Shown one piece after another: positions 47,463 to 59,051 of a stretch of DNA of 64,000 nt. The stretch is from Sambucus nigra (taxonomy: Eukaryota; Streptophyta; Magnoliopsida; Dipsacales; Adoxaceae). The stretch covers positions 149,381,405 to 149,445,404 of the forward strand of contig OX422221.1 of assembly GCA_949130495.1 (NCBI GenBank). Direction: 5' to 3'. The translations under genes were made by a program, and so were the position numbers. Under the pieces are notes generated by a model. It made no database searches. It worked only from the letters and a program-made list of their open reading frames with translations, and had not been told where the DNA came from. Position 1 is the first letter of the stretch, and each line of letters opens with the position of its first letter.

Positions 47463-48080
47463 GGTGGCTATAATCTCCAATCTCACATAATAATGGCCAA
47501 TAACCACAAATGTTCCCCTTCGTAATAACATTTAAGTATCCACACTCTTACAATACTAAAACCAAAAGTATTCTCTCACTTGATATATAACTTGTTCCTT
47601 AATCACTGTTAAGGAATTATATACTCACTGAATTTACCAATTCATAATAAATAAATAAGTTGATCCTCAACTTATTTTAATCCCATAGGTTTCACATTAC
47701 CAATACGATAGTCATCCATAGGCTTATCGAATAACCGCTAAAACCTCTATAGCCTGTACCCCAATTTCCATCCTAATCACGTTCTACAATTTTCTTGATT
47801 ATATTCGGCCCATATCTATTCTAACCGCATAACTATATCCATACACGCTTGCCGAATGAGTTCGTTGTATGTCTCTTATCCTAAACATTCATTAAATCCA
47901 TACCCCGGATTACACTCTAAATTAATCCGAGGTTTTCTTTTTCCTCCCGAGGTTTACTCATCCTCCAACCATCATCTAGGAGTCCTAACATCCCATTTAA
48001 AAACTCCTATAATAATCTCGAAGACCATAATTTAAGTCCCCTTAAACTTAAAGGAGAAGACCTCAAAAATCTGCCAGGGC

Positions 48081-48175
48081 CGAATCGATTCGGCCGATCC
48101 GCCGAATCGATTCGGCCTATCCGAATCAATTCAAAATGGTTCTACTTTCTAACTGTCTCATACCGAATCGATTCG
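48081..48175. repeat. Palindrome array, LARD right LTR
   Basis: CGAATCGATTCG-type sites at 48081, 48103, 48122 and 48164 (spacing 22, 19, 42). One copy fewer than in the partner LTR. Confidence 0.9.
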
Positions 48176-49005
48176 TCTGGTCCGAAAATCCAAAATTTGC
48201 TTAGGGTTTATATATACCCCAAGACCCAAAACCCAATCGAATCTCCATTCCTAAGGTTTCTAATCCCCACCAACAACACTACAAGCATCTAATCTATGTT
48301 TTACATCAAACACATCAATTAATTTGGGGATTAAACCAATTTTTCTTAGATTTATACCCAAAAATCCTTAAAGCCCTAGTTTTGCCATTTCGCCCACTTC
48401 AGTTCAATCTTACACTCAATTAACATGGTTTTAACCCTAGAAACAACTTAGAGTTTACAACACATTAATTTGTAAACTCATACTCAAATTTTTCCAAATT
48501 TACTTTAAGGGTTCAAACCCAAAATCATATAGTTTATCAACTATAATATGAGATATATATACTAAATTAAATAAAGCAAGTAAACACTTGCCCGGAGGAT
48601 AAAATCTGACGACCTCGAGTCGAATCCCACGGAGTTTCGCCGAAATCTCCCTTTTCTCCCTTCCTTTCTTATCTTTCTCTCTTTCTTTCTTCTTTTATCT
48701 TCTATCTTCCCTTTATCTTACTATCTTGATCCTTATAAGAGAGAAATAAGGGTTTGTCCCTTATAAACAAAAAAATGACTCGTTTACTCAATTATGAGTC
48801 CCTACTGGTCCAAAAATTCTCGGAACCCAAATACTACCCCCGGATACTCTATTCTAACTATCTCGGCCATTCCGAACCCAACCGATCACTCAAAATCATT
48901 ATCCAGGTCACTTAACCGCAATTAACTAATTAAACCCAACACGACTTAATACAAATTTTTCCATTAAAATATTATCATTTGTCGCTTTACCCAACTGCGA
49001 CATAT

Positions 49006-49959
49006 GTTAAATCACTCGTGAACCCTGCTATGTAGATAGAGCTCATGAGCGACTGTTTACGATCCCTCAGGTACAACCCCCAATAATTCCTCTAAAATAA
49101 TAACAAAGCTCATTACAATGGTACAATCGAAAAAAAAGTCATTTTTCACATTCGATGAAACTTTGTTTGGGACAAGGGAATCATAATTTGTTGGATTAAA
49201 TTCTTCATATGATAGTACAACTACATATACATCTATTTATTTATGCATATATATAAATACATAATCTATAGTATACCTCTAATACAATAGTATTAAAAGT
49301 TTATGATATCTCATAAATACACCACTTCGCCATTAACTTTTATCTATTAGTCTTTTAGTATATAAAAAGTTCCAAAAAACCTTTATAGTTATCCACGTGA
49401 CTATCGACCTCTCAATCCATTATTTCTAGGGAGAAAGAACGGGCATTTTTTTATCAATTGAATTGTCCTAAAATTTTGCTACCTAATTTAAATTGTCCAT
49501 CATGACAGAGTACTCTCTTTGTATACAAAACCATTGTGCCATCACATTCATAAAAAATCATCGACTTAACCTCCGATAAAATTCTGGAAGTTCTCCTACC
49601 GGATAGAAGGTCCGGCTATTTCCTCATCCTAATAAGATTCTCGATCCTAACCACATATTCATTACTCCATCCAAAAAATGATGTTTCCTTTTCAGGTAAT
49701 CTCCCCTTCATGTTCGTCACATATATGTATAGGTGTATATATATATGGCTACCTTAAACTGCATTAACGGAAGAAGCAGGCATGAGAAAAATAGAGTGAT
49801 GGGGGTGTTTCCACCGAGGTTTTAATCATTAAACCTTGATTTATTAGGATTTGATTAACTTTTGGGGTTTAATTTGTTAACGACCTGTGTAAAATATGTT
49901 AATAGTCAGAGTATAGCTTAATAAATTATCCAATAATGATTTTTAATTTGGGGCTTTTA
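49006..49959. other. Anonymous AT-rich sequence between LARD and MULE
   Basis: No frame or repeat recognised. The start is the breakpoint of the LARD truncation. The phrase GGTTTAGTCCTTGGACTAGC just after it may belong to the left end of the MULE. Confidence 0.4.
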
Positions 49960-50599
49960 CGGTTTAGTCCTTGGACTAGCAATTTTGGACAAAAAAACTA
50001 GGCCCAACAAATTTTAAACGATTAGGTCCAACATATAAATACCCCAAAATTAAAACAAACACGCACTATTCAGAAATCGAAGCGCCAAAAATACTGTATT
50101 CTCTCTTGAATCAAAACCTTAATCGTACTATCTCTTCGATCGAAACCCCAAAACGAATCTATTTATCAATCAAATTTTGGTCAACAACAACAAATAAATA
50201 CTCCTGATCGAGGCTCTAGAAACTCTGTTCGATCAAAACCCTAACTCTCTTCGACCAAAACCCTATCTCTCTTCTTTCAAACCCTAATCGTTGAAGTTCT
50301 GCATTTTACATTCTAAATCAAATTCTTCCAAACAGCACTAACAAGTATGTATACATTTTCTTATCACCTTTTTGTCCTTGTGTATTTTGTGTTCTCATAT
50401 GTATAAATTTGTAGACATATGGACTGATGAAATCACATTCTTCTTTTTCATGATATGCATTTCATCATATATTTGTTTCCCTCATTTTAATTGCAAAACA
50501 CACTTTTTGCATGTTAGATATATGTATTTCATCATTGTACTTTTCCTCCTGTTTACATCATTTATCGAGGATTTATCAAGAACTAGGAATATATACATG

Positions 50600-50930
50600 A
50601 TTGGAATATGTACATGTACAAGCCCTGTGTTGCGTGTACTATGTGTATTTTGCGTGTACTTTTTAAAAGTACACGCAAAATAAACAGAGTACACACACAT
50701 TGAAAATGAATTTCTCAATTCATTATGCGTTTACTTTTATGTTTTATACATGTACTCTATAGAATATGTACATCTACAAGCCCTGTGTTGCGTGTACTAT
50801 GTGTATTTTGCTTGTACTTTTTAAAAGTACACGCAAAATACACAGAGTACACGCACATTGAAAATGAATTTCTCAATTCATTATGCGTGTACTTGTATGT
50901 TTTATACGTGTACTCTATAAAATATTTATT
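50600..50930. repeat. GCGTGTAC hairpin block 1
   Basis: Two diverged copies of a block in which a TTTTGCGTGTACTTTT arm is followed at once by its complement AAAAGTACACGCAAAA (about 50645-50687 and 50801-50845), each arm about 20 bases. Further single motif copies flank them. Confidence 0.9.
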
Positions 50931-51277
50931 TCAAATCCATATTTCATCAATCCTATGTTATTTTGGTCCGCGCCAGCAGCATTTGAATGATATTCCATGA
51001 GTTTTTAAGAAGTATTATTATTTTGTTAATATTTAGGAGTGTTTTTTGTCCAATAGTCAGCTGTATTTGAATGATATGCTATTAGCTAATAATCAGCTTT
51101 ATTGCGTGTACTTTTTTATTTTTTTCATGTATTTTGTTAAAAGTACATGCAAAAAATGCAGAAAGTACACGCACATTGAAATTCAATATGTTCAAATAAG
51201 TATCCATGTACTAATGTGTATTATGAGTGTACTATTTTTTATTGTTGCGTTATTGTTTAGGAATCATACGATCAAGC

Positions 51278-51679
51278 ATGTTCAACTACAAAACAGCTGC
51301 TTGCATGTTCGAAGACCTTAACAATACAAAACCTTTCACATTGATAATGAATAGTACTAATGATGACGAAATTGATTTTCTCCTTCACATCAATGATATA
51401 GCTAAAAGGTTACTTGGTTTCTACTACTACTATGAAGACATTTACTGCACTTTTGATGTGCAACAGCTTCAAGTAACTAAATCGAAAGCGAAGGATTTAG
51501 CTAAACGAATTGAGCAGTATTTCTTAAGGGGTTTTGATAATGTTGGAGCTTTTAACATTCATCTATTGTATCACTTCTTTACTGAATATGTTAGGAGTAG
51601 AGAATCTTGTTTTTTGACTTGTCGAACAACCTATGTTAGGTATTACCATGAAACTGATGATATATATTATCGCCTTTAG
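51278..51679 (+). CDS. MULE-borne ORF of unknown function, 133 aa
   Basis: The likely start is the ATG at 51278, shortly after an acceptor-like ATTGTTTAG, with a stop at 51677-51679. It encodes a soluble protein with an aromatic-rich centre (LLGFYYYYEDIYC) and a Lys/Ala helix (KSKAKDLAKRIEQYF); no known motif was recognised. It precedes the Ulp1-type gene on the same strand by 175 bases and may be its 5' exon or a separate small MULE protein. Position and size make it one candidate for an element-specific DNA-binding factor, which is inference only. Confidence 0.5.
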   Translation: MFNYKTAACMFEDLNNTKPFTLIMNSTNDDEIDFLLHINDIAKRLLGFYYYYEDIYCTFDVQQLQVTKSKAKDLAKRIEQYFLRGFDNVGAFNIHLLYHFFTEYVRSRESCFLTCRTTYVRYYHETDDIYYRL

Positions 51680-52679
51680 CATGTATTTTGATGAGACTTG
51701 TATAAATTGTTTGTGAGAATATTGCATGTACTTTTGTTAAATACGCTTGTATTTTATTATTTTAGTCAATCTTTTATTCTAATTCGCATGTATTTTATTT
51801 TTTATACATATCATTATAGGTTAGTAATTTAAATTTTGTTTATAGATCAATATAATGGGGATGAAGATGAAGGCAAGAAGAGGAAAGAAGCAAAAAAAGA
51901 GCAGTTCTGATGATTGTTCTTCATCCAGTTCCAGTTCCAGTTTCAGTTCTAGTGTGGCATTGAAAGCTAAACGTCCTGCAAAGAAGAATGACCAATATCG
52001 ATCAAATATTGTTAGTTTTCTCCATGATTTGCATCATATTAAAGATAAAATAAACAATAACCATATTGAACTTCTTAAGAAGACTCCATTTTGGGAGCTT
52101 TTCAATGCCTACTACAGTGAGAAAGTAGTAGAAGTGGACCACAAGAAGAAGGATAAAAATATTTTATCAATTATCGAGCTGTATCATACGGAAACCAAAA
52201 GTTTTCGTATGAAGAGTAGGATTCCAATAATGCCAATAGATATAAGTGAAATATTTGGCATACCCCTGGTTGAGGGTTTAGAATCAATAGAACTGAAAAA
52301 GGGACCGAATACTGCTAAAAAATCTGGATTACAAGCACGATAGTTCGCAAAAAGATTAGGAAAATTAGAAATATTGAATGGTTTGAAGAAATCAGTTGAA
52401 TTGGAGACAGATGAAGGAATTGCTGATTTTGTTAACATTGTGTGTCTCCACTTCTTGAACACGTTGTTTTTCTCCAACTCAAACTTCACCCTTGGAGAAT
52501 TTTGGTTGAAATACATCGACGATATTGAGGAAATGAATAAGTATGATTGGGCATCTGCTGTGCATAAGTTTCTCATAAATTCACTTGACAAATCAGCAAG
52601 TTCAAAACCTAGCACAGTTACTGGATGTGTCATTTTCCTACTGGTGAGCAAAAAAATATCACGATATTTCAAAATTTAC

Positions 52680-53220
52680 ATACAAATGACTCACGTGTAT
52701 TTTGAAAATACACGTGATATTTTCACGTGTATTTTTAAAATACACATTTATTTTAACGTGTATTTTCAAAATACACGAGATATTTTCACGTGTATTTTGA
52801 AAATACACGTATATTTTCACGTGTATTCTTAAAATAAACTTGATATTCCTGATATTTCAAAATTTACATACCAATACTTACCTGTACTTTGAAAATATTA
52901 CGTGTATTTTCAAAATACATGTGATATTTTCTCTTGTTCTTTCAAAATACACTTGATATTCAACGTCTATTTTGATAGCACACGTCTTATATCATGTGAA
53001 AGTACACTTGTATTTTACAAAGTACACGTGTACTATGTTTTGTAAATATAACCAGTGTACTCTCAAAATACACTTGTTATATTTTCTGTCAATATTATAA
53101 ATGTACTTTAGAAAGTACTCTTCTTGTAAAAATCACGTGTACTTTCAATATACAATTGTAAAATTTGTAAAGTACACGTTTAATTTTGCGTGTATTTTGA
53201 ACAAATCTCTTGTACGTTCC
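52680..53220. repeat. Hairpin-rich motif array inside intron 1 of the Ulp1-type gene
   Basis: Successive CACGTGTATTTT / AAAATACACGTG pairs, at least five in 52690-52850, then scattered GTACACG copies to 53215. It lies wholly inside the intron 52644-53279, whose borders are GTGAGC and ATCACAG. Confidence 0.9.
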
Positions 53221-54169
53221 ATTATGAATCCCTAGGTAATACAAGTATTAAATTCATTTTGTTTTTTGTATGATCACAGTATTGGGCATGTGAGAAATTT
53301 GAAATTATTTCTCCTGTTGAAGAATATAAAGAAAATACTCCAAAATTCCTGAAGTGGAAGTTGTCATCTTTGAAACAATGGTTTGTGAAGAATGACATCG
53401 CAATAGAAACTTTAAAGCAGGCTACAAATAAACCAGCTTGTAAGGACTGTCCTGTACAAAAGGAATCTCAGTTTGAAGGGCCAAGTTACTCTTTGAACAT
53501 ATCTACAGAAAGTCCTATACATACTGATTCATCATCAAAAAATGTTGCTGAAGATATTAATGACAATGAGTTTTCACATGGTTGGAATATTCCCCTTAAA
53601 AACATTGTGACTCCAAAGAAAAAGAAGGGAAAAGATCAACCAAAGGTTAATTTGGAGGAACAAATTGTTGTTTTGAAAAGGGAATTGTTGGAAAAAAATT
53701 ACCAACTATCTAAAGCAGCTGAAGACATTAATGGTGCACTTGAGAAGGTGACTTCTTTGGAGGTGGAGAATGCCATTTTGAATGTACAGTTACAGGTAGA
53801 TCGTGATTCACTTTTTGAAGTCCATGAGGAAATGAAGAACTTAAAGGTGGAGAATTCCAACCTTTTGAAGGAAAAAGAGTTATTAAATAAGTTGGAGGTA
53901 GAAAATGCCCAACTAGTTGAGTTAAACAATTCTTTAAAACAAAAGCTTCATCAAGTCACAATGAGTGACTCAGATAGAATTAAAGAATTGGATGAATCAT
54001 TGAAAAAACAGGCAGAATCAACACGAATTTTGGAACAAAAGAATGGATATCTATCTCTGAGTAATGAAAATCTAAAAAAAAGTATGATGATACATTGCAA
54101 CAATGGAAAGATGGTGACATAGAAAAGATGACATTGAGGCCAAATCTTGAGGAGTCAGAATTGAAAAGA

Positions 54170-54700
54170 ACTCAACAGGTACTTTTGAATGCAGAGTACA
54201 CGCAGTTTTCCTAAAGTACACGTTTAAAGTACACGCAGTTTTCCCAAAAGTACATGCCGTTTTCCCAAAGTACACGCAGTTTTATTTCATAGTATTTTTA
54301 ATGAAGTTTTATTTAATATTAGATATAATGCAGAGTACATGAATTATTTTATTAAAAATAACGCATTGCTTATAATGTAACATTTTTTTGTATTATAGGA
54401 AAACAATAATAAAATCCTTAATGACGAAATTTCGAAGTTGAAGAAAATGCTTGAGGAATCAGAATTGAAAAAAACTGGCCAGGTATCTATAAAATACTAT
54501 AGATATATAGTACATGCTTTACTTTCTAAATTATATTATAAATTTTATGTATATTATAAATTTTATAAAGTACACGTATTTTATAATACACGCGTGTATA
54601 TTATAAAATACACGCGTGAACTTTATAAAATACACCCATGTATTAAAATATACGCGTGTACTTTATAAAATACACGTAAGAGAAAATGAATCATTGTTTC
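54170..54700. repeat. GTACACGC motif array in introns 2 and 3
   Basis: AAGTACACGCAGTTTTCC recurs four times in 54190-54275. 54560-54675 alternates TATAAAATACACGCGTG and its complement. The short exon 54399-54482 between them is free of the motif. Confidence 0.85.
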
Positions 54701-55759
54701 AAAAAATGCTTACAATCCAACATTCCTTGTTAAATATATCAGGAAAAAATTAATAAACAACTCATGGACGAAATTTCGAGTTTGAAGATTGAACTAGTCT
54801 CAAAGAAAGTTCAGGGCACCCAAAACAAAAAGACCTCTTACTAGAGGGAAGAAGAAAAGAAAAGCTGACAGCGAAACCGAAAAGCATGAACCAATTAAGA
54901 AATAAAAAGAGTCAAAGCTGAGAAAAGGCCGTCTAACAATAGCTGAACAATTGAAGGAAACTCACTTCAGGATTGAAGCAATCGAAGCATACAAATATCT
55001 CAATGAAGCTTCGAAGAAAAAGATTGAAGAGTTTATTCAAAAGGCTTAGCCAGGGTAAAGTTTATTTTTTTATGATTTATCACTTCGCTAATTTATATTT
55101 TTTTGGTGCAAAAGAATACGGTTATTATTATTATACAATTCTTATTGATTATATAAAATGCAAGGAATTTATTTTCCAATGGCTGGTTTCGTATGTCCCA
55201 TGGGAAGATTTACTTGAAGTCCTCAACATACAAGAAATTTCAAGCCAAGTATGTAGTCCAAATATTAGACATCCATTAAATTTCAACATTATTATTTCCT
55301 CACCATTTTATATTCTGTGAAACAGATAATACTTGCCTTTAGTGATGTATTGAGGTTAAAATTGTCAGAGGAAGGGATCTCCTACTCACACACTTTTTCT
55401 GATTATTGTTGGGTAAGTACAATTAAATCGAAAGTTTTGAGAAACAAAATTTCATTTTTTTTATTAACACAATGTCTATAGTTTTTATTCAGATGGAAGC
55501 TTGCAACACAAATGAAGTCAATAAGAAGGGGGAGTTATACAGAGATTTATTTGAATACTTAGGCACTTGTAATAATTTGTTCATTGTACTAAGACATAGT
55601 GTAGGACATTTCACATTACTTGTGATATACAAAAAAGAAAATAAAGTGGTCCACATGGATTCCCTTCGACCAAACGACAAGGAGAAAAACACAACATTCT
55701 TCGATGATGCAAAAAAATTGGTTAGTGCCTAAACTTAATTAGTAATGTTACTTGTTCTT

Positions 55760-56290
55760 ATATTATACACGTGTATACGTGCATTATATAAAGCGTGTAC
55801 TTTGTATTAGTTGCACATAATTACCCAGATTATCAAAGTACACGCATCATATTTATATAATACACGTGAAATGAACCAATACAAGTTACGTGTACTTTAA
55901 TATTATGCATGTACTTTTAACTCTTTAGGAAAAATACACGCATCATATTTTAAAATACACGTGATAGATAAAAATAAAATATGCTTGTACTTTAATATTA
56001 TGCGTGTACTTTTAACTCATTATGCAAAGTACACCCATCATATTTTAAAACACACGTGATATGAAAAAATAAAATATGCGTGTACTTTTAACTCATTATG
56101 CAAAGTACACCCATCATATTTTAAAATACACGTGATATGAAAAAATAAAATATGCGTGTACTTTAATATTATGCGTGTACTTTTAACTCATGAGGAAAAG
56201 TACACGCATCATATTTTAAAATACACATGATATGAAAAAATAAAATATGCGTGTACTTTAATATTATGCGTGTACTTTTCACTCTTTAAT
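55760..56290. repeat. ~95-bp tandem repeat of GCGTGTAC motifs in an intron
   Basis: Units containing ATGCGTGTACTTTAATATTATGCG (quoted in part), an AACTCAT phrase, CATCATATTTTAAAA and CACGTGATATG start at about 55981, 56152 and 56247; a shortened unit of about 74 bp starts near 56078. It lies between the protease exon ending 55722 and the exon starting 56341. Confidence 0.85.
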
Positions 56291-57296
56291 CTTCATATAC
56301 TCCTTTATTTGTATACACTAAATATTTGTCTTCTTAACAGTTTTTTGTCTTCCAAAAAACACTGTGCCTATTGAAGACTGAAGCAGAAATAATGAAAAAC
56401 AATGGTTTCAAAATTCAGATGAAGTTCGATGAAGGTACACCAAATGAGTTTACATTGGATGATGATCCATTGACAGAGCACGAAAAAAGGACAGTAGATT
56501 TCTTGCTGAAAGTGATCTCAAATTCGACCTAATAAGAGATCATGAATGCCCTAAACAATATAATGGGTAAAAAAAACTTGTATCTTTTCAAAAAATTACT
56601 AATTTGTATCTTTTCAAAAAATTTCATCACATCATACTAATTTGTATATTTGTTTTATTTTAATTTCAGGGTTGTCTGTGGGGTGTTCTGCATGTACTAC
56701 ATTGAACAAAAAGCAAAAACAAGGAAATGCAAAAATTGTTTCAAGACCCTGACATGCTAAAACAAAAGGGCATATGCACTCGGGAAAATTCTTCTGTCAA
56801 AATATTTCTTCCCCCGAAAGGAGAAAAAACTTCTATAAATTGTGATTCAAACTCAAAATATATTTGTAATTTGTTTTGTGTTATATTGGTTATTGTTTAC
56901 AATATTTATTACACCAAAATGGTTTTTTCCCGCTGGCGCGGACCACAATCTACGTAAGGTTTAGATAAACAATACATCTGATTGTTATGAAACAATGTAC
57001 ATGCAGTTTTCACGAAAAATACAAGTGATAATTACTAAGTACACCAATGAATTCTTCAAAGTACACGCATTTTTACTAAAGTACACGCACTGGTTAATAT
57101 AATAATTTTTTATTATTTTAATTGAAAACTACTTTGAAGAATTCATTAAGGACACAATAACCAAAATCAATTTATTAAGCTCAACTACTCACTTCCCCAC
57201 TCCTTCTGGTCAAGAAATAAATAACTTTCACTTTTCCTATAAAAGAGTAATATTTGTTCCTTTCTTAACCATTACATCTAGGGTAAATATAACATA

Positions 57297-57674
57297 ATGG
57301 CTATTCCCACAGAAAACTTGCGAGAAACTATGGAGAGAGATGAAAGAAATAAAAAAAAAAAGGCAAATTGAGGAAAATATTTCCTCATATGAAATTGCTT
57401 TCGAGCAGTTTCAAACATATGTGAGGGAAGGCTATTATGGACTTCCACCCAATCCCATAGATTTATTTGATGTGGATGAGGACCCTCCTCAAACACATGA
57501 AGACCTCATGTCTTTTATACACAAGAAGTTCCCATGAAAATTCCAAAGCTGAAGGAGAAGAAGGCTCTCCATGAAGGCCTTGTAGCTGTCATAGAAGAAG
57601 AAATTCGACACTGGTCGAATTTAATTGACTCTCTCCCTGACACCCTGGATGCCTTTGACAAACATCCCTACTAG
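57297..57674 (+). pseudogene. Small MULE-borne ORF, frameshifted
   Basis: An ATG at 57297 opens MAIPTENLRETMERDERN. A run of A at about 57347-57361 shifts the frame, which continues RQIEENISSYEIAFEQFQ...LFDVDEDPPQTHEDLM; a second shift near 57530 leads to KIPKLKEKKALHEGL...RHWSNLIDSLPDTLDAF and a stop at 57674. Codon-like continuity suggests a former protein of about 125 residues, helical and acidic at its end. Unknown function. Confidence 0.5.
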
Positions 57675-57779
57675 AAACCTTCTTTAGTTTTTTCAGCTTT
57701 CTTTATTTGAAAAAATTGTACTTTATTTTTTTGTTTTTAATAAAAATTTTATTTCTTTCATGAATGTGTTCTCAGTTAA

Positions 57780-58242
57780 GTCATACAACCAATATAGTAA
57801 AGTACACGTGAACCCTTATAAAAATGATCACGTGTATTATTAAAAATTTAAACATTAATATCATTTCATGTAAAAACATTATATAAATGTGTGTACTCTA
57901 TATATTACACGTGTATTTTATAAAGTACACGCATAGTCTATAAAGTACACGCCTATTGAAGTACTTGTATAATAATGCGTGTACTCAAGATATTGTCCCA
58001 AAACATTATATAAATGCGTGTACTCTACATTACACGTGTACTTTATAAAGTACACGTATAGTCTATAAAGTACACGCCTATTGAAATACTTGTATAATAA
58101 TGCGTGTACTCAAGATATTGTCCCAAAATATTATATAAATGTGTGTACTCTATATATTACACGTGTGCTTTATAAAGTACACGCATAGTCTATAAAGTAC
58201 ACGCCTATTGAAATAATTGTATAATAATGCCGCTGGCGCGGA
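57780..58242. repeat. ~125-bp tandem repeat of GCGTGTAC motifs
   Basis: Three units with ACATTATATAAATG, a GTGTACTCTA phrase, TTTATAAAGTACACG, GTCTATAAAGTACACGCC and ATAATGCGTGTACTCAAG start at about 57876, 58002 and 58127. The last unit ends at a GCCGCTGGCGCGGA motif (58229-58242). Confidence 0.9.
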
Positions 58243-59051
58243 ATATAATAACCATAGGAGTTTAAGAATATGAGTGACCCAAATGTCTTTTATAAAGTAC
58301 AAGCACATTGTAATGTCCAAAACCATTTTCCAAATAGTACATGCATTTATATACATCTACTTGATAAAATTACATGCAGAATACATAAAGTACACGTATA
58401 TTGAATTAGATTTTTGTCATATCAATATGCGTGTACTTTAATTATCAATGCGTGTACATTAAGTAAAGTACACGCATGGTTTTATAAAGTACTCGCATAT
58501 TGAACTGACCAAATCCATTTTTAAATGCGTGTACTTTATTAATATACGTGTACTTAATAAAGTACACACATATTTCATCAAGGACACACATTGATATATG
58601 CGCGCGTACTGTACATAACATGCGTATACAAAGGTAAAGTACAAGTGAACACAACGAATAATGATCATGTATGTTTTATGAAAAAAATGTGTACAGTAAC
58701 ACAAAAAACAAACTAAATAATGTGACTTAAAAATAAATTAGATTCATTTATGTGAAACAAATGGTTTATTAATTAATTATTCAATCAAATGGTTAAAATG
58801 AATGAATTCAACAATTTTAAAAATAGTCAAATGGGTTCCTTACAAGTAGACCTGTAATGACCCGTTTTACTACACCTCGAGCAAGTAATTTCCCTTACTG
58901 TGATCTCACCAGAAGACTTTATTCTCTTATTTCAAGGCCTGCCTGTCGGTCTCTTAGTCATTAGTGGAAGGACAAATGGATTTTCAGAAATAGGAATATT
59001 TAAGGAAATCAAATCAGGAAGAGGAACTATAGGCATCGAGTATGATTCTCT
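58243..59051. other. Intergenic spacer of the MULE, scattered motif copies
   Basis: Convergent 3' flanks of the plus-strand genes and the transposase. GTACACG/CGTGTAC copies are frequent to about 58630 and then stop. A Cys-rich minus-strand remnant may extend to about 58850 (the plus strand has GACCTGTAATGACCCG). Confidence 0.5.

Larger units (their letters stand above)
45969..49005 (-). mobile_element. LARD-like element, right (5') LTR, truncated
   Basis: Uninterrupted copy of the LTR starting TGTGACACCTTGCC. Similarity to the left LTR stops after CAACTGCGACATAT at 49005; the last ~165 bp, which would be the 5' terminus on the minus strand, are missing, so the outer target duplication cannot be checked. 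It has its own palindrome array and donor-like GCAAGTG at 48591. Confidence 0.9.
51855..56760 (+). pseudogene. Ulp1/C48-type protease gene of the MULE, multi-exon
   Basis: Exon 1 (51855-52643) has a basic start, a long Ser run, then RIPIMPIDISEIFGIPLVEG and later NTLFFSNSNFTLGEFW and YDWASAVHKFLINSLD, the N-terminal layout of plant Ulp1-associated (DUF1985-like) proteins; a TAG at 52341-52343 breaks it. Exon 2 (53280-54178) starts YWACEKFEIISP and becomes coiled coil, with a one-base loss in an A run near 54074. Exons at 54399-54482 and from 54743 look duplicated. Protease exons follow: GHFTLLVIY (His) and VHMDSLRP (Asp) in 55495-55722, then a split exon 56341-56567 and QYN/GVVCGVFCMYYIE (Gln and Cys) across 56567/56670. 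The usual Asp before the catalytic Cys is Val. C48 proteases cleave SUMO-like modifiers; this copy is broken. Confidence 0.75.

Noticed and set aside
55981..58242. Regularly spaced repeats resembling a CRISPR array
   Set aside because: Units are whole tandem repeats without unique spacers, inside introns of a plant transposon.
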